NCBI RefSeq assembly: GCF_000507145.1
Contig: NZ_AYTO01000041.1
Location: 186,001 to 250,000, forward strand
DNA: 64,000 bases
Direction: 5' to 3'
Origin: Bacillus tequilensis KCTC 13622
GTDB lineage: Bacteria; Bacillota; Bacilli; Bacillales; Bacillaceae
Part shown: positions 63,816 through 64,000 of the stretch, piece after piece
Layout of the letters: every line of letters begins with the position of its first letter
Position numbering within the stretch: the stretch's first letter is position 1
Position numbers and translations under genes: made by a program
Notes under the pieces: model-generated
Told to the model about the DNA's origin: nothing
Seen by the model: only the letters and a program-made list of their open reading frames with translations
Databases searched by the model: none

Positions 63816-64000
63816 CTATTGCTCCTTTTTCTTTTTCCCGCTGTCCAACAGCATTTGTATAAATAAAAGCATGACGCCGACACATAGTGAAGAGTCCGCG
63901 ATGTTAAAAATCGGGTAATTGTAATCCACAATCATCACGTGGATAAAGTCAACAACTTCCTGTCTGACAGCCCGATCGATAAAGTTGCCGATGGCACCGC
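63816..64000 (-). CDS. lspA: Lipoprotein signal peptidase LspA (3' part only)
   Basis: The last 61 codons are present; the 5' part lies beyond the window. The fragment contains GAIGNFIDR and [15 protein letters not shown], the two conserved blocks holding the catalytic Asp pair of this membrane aspartyl protease, and a basic C-terminal tail. LspA removes signal peptides from prolipoproteins. It is followed at 1 nt by the pseudouridine synthase, the usual lspA-rlu pairing. Confidence 0.96.
   Translation of the reverse strand, partial: GAIGNFIDRAVRQEVVDFIHVMIVDYNYPIFNIADSSLCVGVMLLFIQMLLDSGKKKKEQ

Overview
The window reads as a stretch of core chromosome from a member of the Bacillus subtilis group. 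The gene order runs lspA, a pseudouridine synthase, pyrR-pyrPBCAAABKDFE, cysH-cysP-sat-cysC-sumT-sirB-sirC, rqcH, yloB, yloC-remA-gmk-rpoZ-coaBC-priA-def-fmt-rsmB-rlmN-prpC-prkC-rsgA-rpe-thiN, spoVM, rpmB, yloU-fakA, sdaAB-sdaAA-recG, fapR-plsX-fabD-fabG-acpA, rnc-smc-ftsY, ylxM-ffh, rpsP-khpA, ylqD-rimM-trmD, rplS, rbgA, rnhB, ylqG-ylqH, sucC. I recognise this as the B. subtilis order, printed here in reverse: nearly every gene is on the minus strand and only rpmB and rqcH are on the plus strand. Several proteins (YloB, PrkC, RnhB) differ by scattered substitutions from the strain 168 sequences as I remember them, so a sister species or subspecies is likely. That comparison is from memory and was not run.

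Layout from high to low coordinates (direction of transcription). 62-64 kb: 3' end of lspA and an RluD-type pseudouridine synthase. 51-63 kb: the ten-gene pyrimidine operon, with three copies of the PyrR attenuator (before pyrR, between pyrR and pyrP, between pyrP and pyrB). 45-51 kb: a SAM-I (S-box) riboswitch followed by sulfate uptake, activation, reduction and siroheme genes. 43-45 kb: rqcH (ribosome quality control), convergent with the sulfur operon across a shared bidirectional terminator. 40-43 kb: a P-type Ca2+ ATPase. 26-40 kb: a tightly packed housekeeping run covering nucleotide and CoA synthesis, biofilm regulator RemA, replication restart, N-terminal formyl-Met handling, rRNA methylation, the PrpC/PrkC phosphatase-kinase pair, RsgA, Rpe and ThiN. 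24-26 kb: the 26-residue sporulation peptide SpoVM, rpmB on the opposite strand, and the Asp23/fatty-acid-kinase pair. 15-23 kb: L-serine dehydratase, RecG and the FapR-controlled fatty acid synthesis operon. 4-15 kb: RNase III, SMC, the SRP GTPases and ribosome/tRNA maturation genes. 0-4 kb: RNase HII, a FliK-like/FlhB-C-like pair and the start of sucC.

RNA-based control is the strongest theme: three PyrR attenuators, one S-box riboswitch, an L19 leader, and several hairpins overlapping stop codons or transcription starts. About ten genes start with TTG or GTG, each supported by a Shine-Dalgarno sequence.

I found no prophage, insertion sequence, CRISPR array, rRNA or tRNA. The items least explained by the standard picture are: an aminoglycoside-phosphotransferase-like kinase gene lodged between the ftsY terminator and the ylxM promoter; an unlisted 26-codon ORF that exactly fills the cysC-sumT gap; a 36-codon ORF running through the pyrP-pyrB attenuator into pyrB; a perfect 31-nt palindrome on the fakA stop codon; paired palindromes between yloB and rqcH; and a hairpin with a five-codon ORF in the rpmB leader.
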